A stretch of 64,000 nucleotides of DNA from assembly GCF_947487915.1 (NCBI RefSeq), contig NZ_CANKYH010000013.1, positions 16,493 through 80,492 on the forward strand, given 5' to 3'. Source of the DNA: an uncultured Serinicoccus sp. (lineage in GTDB: Bacteria > Actinomycetota > Actinomycetes > Actinomycetales > Dermatophilaceae). A model generated the notes under the pieces. That model was not told where the DNA came from. It was given only the letters and a program-made list of their open reading frames with translations, and made no database searches. Positions 61,825-64,000 of the stretch are shown here, piece by piece (position 1 is the stretch's first letter; every line of letters starts with the position of its first letter). Made by a program: the position numbers and the translations under genes.

Positions 61825-63869
61825 CCGGCGGAGTGGGCTGGGGGGAGGTCGTCCCGTGCATCCTCCTGCTGGCGGTCCTGTGGGTGCTGCCGGGATATGC
61901 CGTGCTCCGCGGCCTCGGTGCGCGCGGTCTGCTCGCGCTCGGCGCGGGTCCGGCGGTGACCACGGGGCTGGCCGGGGTGCTCGCGATCGGCTACGCCCTC
62001 GTCGGGCTGCCGTGGACCCTGCTGACCTTCGCGCTCGGCGCCCTGGTCGCGGTCGTGGTGGCCGTGCTCCTCGGGACCGTCCTGGGCACGACCCGGCACC
62101 CGTCCGGGGTGACCGTCGCGGGGGAGCGGGCGCTGCGGCATACCGAACGCGGCTGGCTCGCGCTCACCTGGCTGCTCGGTGGTGGCGTCCTCGCGGCGGC
62201 CATGATGACCGGGATGGGGCGGGCCGACCAGCCGCCCCAGGCCTGGGACGCGGTCTTCCACCTCAACGCGCTCTGGTTCGTCCGCGAGACGGGCGACGCC
62301 AGCTCGCTGGGCGGGCTGGCCCCGATGTACGCCGACAACGCCGCCCCCTTCTACCCCGCCGTCTGGCACTCCCTGGTCGCCGTCGCTCCCGGGTTCGAGG
62401 GGGTCACCGAGGCGGCCAACTCCAGCTCGCTGGTCCTCGGGTCGGTCGTCTGGATCGCCGGGCTCGTGGCCCTGGCCCGGGTCGTGTGGCCGGCGCGCGC
62501 GCTGCCGACGATCCTCGTGCCGGTCCTGGCGGCGACCTTCGTCACCTTCCCCGCCGTCGCCGTGTCGATGCTGGCGGTGTGGCCGTTCGCCCTGTCCACC
62601 GCGTGCCTGCCCGGCACGATCGCGCTGCTGGTCGCGACCTTCCGCGGGGTGCTGTCCTGGCGGATGCACCTGGCGCTGGGGATCGGGCTGGCCTGGGCCG
62701 TGGTCGGCGTCGTCCTCGCGCACCCGTCGGGGCTCTTCAGCCTGGCGCTGCTCGCGCTGCCGCTGCTCACCGTGCTGCTCCTGCGCCAGTTGCGCCGGCA
62801 GTTCCGGCTGGGGCGGCGGGCCGGTGCGGTGACCGCGGGTGTCGCCTGGGTGGTGCTCGTGGGCGGCGCGGCCGTCTTCTTGCTAACCTTCCCGCCGGTG
62901 CTGGCGATCATGGACTACCGCCGCGGCGGGCAGGAGTCCTACCTGCCGGGCCTCGCCTCGCTGGCCATCGACCACCCGCTCATCTACGTCTACACGATCA
63001 CCTCGGTCAACCTCGTGACCACGCTGCTCGTCTGGCTGGGGATCGGCCTGGCGCTGCGCTGGCGGCACGCCCGGTGGCTCGTGGTCTCGCTGGTCGCCGC
63101 GGTCGTGCTCACCCTGCTCGCCGCGGGCCCGCCCGAGCAGCCGCTGCGGGTGCTGTCCGGGTTCTGGTACACCCAGGCCTCCCGCATCAACCAGCTCGTG
63201 CTCGTCCCGGCGGTCCTGCTGGCGGCCGGGGCCGGGGGCTGGCTGGCCGGTCGCCTGTCGCGGGTGCTGCGGGTCCGCGTCGAGTGGGTCGCCGCCGGGC
63301 TGGTCGTGGCGCTCGTCGTGCTGACCTCGGGGTTGCGCTGGACGAGCCAGGTGCAGGTCATGGCCTCGACCTACACCGCGAGCCCGATCGCCTGGGGGAC
63401 GATCCTGGAGCCGGAGGAGGTCGCGATGATCGACCGGGCCGCGCAGACCCTGCCCGAGGACGCCGTCGTGCTCGGCGAGCCGGTCGCCGGCTCGCCCTAC
63501 CTGCTGCACCGGGCCGGGGTCGACGTCGTCTTCCCCCAGCTCAGCCCGATCCCGGACAGCCCCGAGCGCGACATCCTCCTCGACCGCTTCGACCGGTGGG
63601 CCGTCGACCCCGAGGTCTGCGAGGCGGTGCGCACGATCGGGGTCACCCACGTGTATGCCGACTCCCTCACCTTTGAGGACCCCGCCAACGCCAAGTGGGA
63701 GGAGACCTCGCCGGGGCTGCGCAACCTCGACCCGGACGGCGGGTTCGGCAGCGGCGCCGACCCGCTCGGCCGGGTCGACACCCCGGCCACCGAGCGGGCC
63801 GAGGAGGCGTGGACCCTCGTCGACGAGGGCGGCCACGCCTCGCTGTGGGAGTTCACCGGCTGCTCCTGA
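61821..63869 (+). CDS. Large multi-spanning membrane protein, DUF6541-like
   Basis: 682 residues. About 11-13 hydrophobic helices span roughly 1-520, followed by a soluble C-terminal domain of about 160 residues. Loop motifs such as WDAVFHLNALWFVRETGDAS after the third or fourth helix (an acidic pair in the first large external loop) recall GT-C glycosyltransferases and DUF6541 proteins. A role in transferring sugars from polyprenyl-phosphate donors to surface glycans is plausible, since a polyprenyl-phosphate sugar synthase candidate is at 41800. ATG 61821 overlaps the dehydrogenase stop. Confidence 0.82.
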   Translation: MTGGVGWGEVVPCILLLAVLWVLPGYAVLRGLGARGLLALGAGPAVTTGLAGVLAIGYALVGLPWTLLTFALGALVAVVVAVLLGTVLGTTRHPSGVTVAGERALRHTERGWLALTWLLGGGVLAAAMMTGMGRADQPPQAWDAVFHLNALWFVRETGDASSLGGLAPMYADNAAPFYPAVWHSLVAVAPGFEGVTEAANSSSLVLGSVVWIAGLVALARVVWPARALPTILVPVLAATFVTFPAVAVSMLAVWPFALSTACLPGTIALLVATFRGVLSWRMHLALGIGLAWAVVGVVLAHPSGLFSLALLALPLLTVLLLRQLRRQFRLGRRAGAVTAGVAWVVLVGGAAVFLLTFPPVLAIMDYRRGGQESYLPGLASLAIDHPLIYVYTITSVNLVTTLLVWLGIGLALRWRHARWLVVSLVAAVVLTLLAAGPPEQPLRVLSGFWYTQASRINQLVLVPAVLLAAGAGGWLAGRLSRVLRVRVEWVAAGLVVALVVLTSGLRWTSQVQVMASTYTASPIAWGTILEPEEVAMIDRAAQTLPEDAVVLGEPVAGSPYLLHRAGVDVVFPQLSPIPDSPERDILLDRFDRWAVDPEVCEAVRTIGVTHVYADSLTFEDPANAKWEETSPGLRNLDPDGGFGSGADPLGRVDTPATERAEEAWTLVDEGGHASLWEFTGCS

Positions 63870-63927
63870 CCCGAGGGAGCGCCTGGCGCCCGTAGCGTCG
63901 GTGAGGTCGGAGGTGCTGGTCATCCCC

Positions 63928-64000
63928 ACCGAGCGCCGCGCATGGTTGCCCTCCACCCCACCGAGCGCCGCGCATGGTTGCCCTCCACCCCACCGAGCGC
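63928..64000 (+). repeat. 32-bp tandem repeat array C (runs off the window end)
   Basis: Units start at 63928, 63960 and 63992, period 32 bp. The unit core is ACCGAGCGCCGCGCATGG followed by TTGCCCTCCACCCC. The first two copies are identical. It begins 58 bp after the DUF6541-like gene and continues beyond the window. Confidence 0.85.

Overview
The window is high-GC (roughly 72-74%) DNA, densely packed, with many GTG starts and ATGA/GTGA/TGATG stop-start overlaps. Gene content and order (SepH, DUF4193, dut, DUF3710, DUF3159, TRAM methyltransferase, aconitase, dxs) point to an actinobacterium. I infer Micrococcales, perhaps the Intrasporangiaceae/Ornithinimicrobiaceae, but only from gene style. 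I see no tRNA, rRNA, CRISPR, prophage or insertion sequence.

Region 1 (1-26 kb) is mostly core. It holds a GNAT/acyl-CoA synthetase fusion, a DUF5998-like gene with a phosphodiesterase, thymidine kinase, SepH (minus strand), a TRIC-type channel, coproporphyrin ferrochelatase, an IMPase, DUF4193, dUTPase, DUF3710, DUF3159, an RNA methyltransferase, an unusual luciferase-like/hemerythrin fusion, aconitase behind an operator-like palindrome, PPK2, a PhzF-like protein, a frameshifted small gene, DXS, a lipid-kinase/App1-phosphatase pair and an aldo/keto reductase.

Region 2 (26-41 kb) is metabolic and regulatory. It has a carbohydrate ABC importer lacking its own ATPase, a DUF2256-DUF3253 protein, and a tight four-gene operon (30.0-34.0 kb). 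That operon joins a GAF-PP2C phosphatase, a BcsA-like membrane glycosyltransferase with a ~150-residue inserted domain and no PilZ domain, a STAS protein and an RsbW-like kinase. It looks like a partner-switching module wired to a polysaccharide synthase rather than to a sigma factor. Then come a RIO-like kinase, a monooxygenase, a tctCBA-nhaC transport operon, a universal stress protein and another IMPase.

Region 3 (41-64 kb) is a surface-glycan region. Homologues of WbpD, WbpE and WbpB are adjacent; a WecB/WbpI-like epimerase and a WecC/WbpA-like dehydrogenase lie 10-16 kb away. Together they could make UDP-GlcNAc3NAcA/UDP-ManNAc3NAcA-type sugars. With them are several glycosyltransferases, including two double-domain enzymes carrying the same GT2 module at opposite ends, an MsbA-like exporter and a large DUF6541-like membrane protein. 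This region also carries short tandem arrays of a 32-33 bp repeat (three places, one inside a coding sequence) and a 94-bp tandem repeat.

Window-wide signals: the heptamer GTATGCC/GGCATAC is far commoner than base composition predicts, and many start codons sit 6-8 nt after a TANNNT hexamer, which suggests leaderless transcription.
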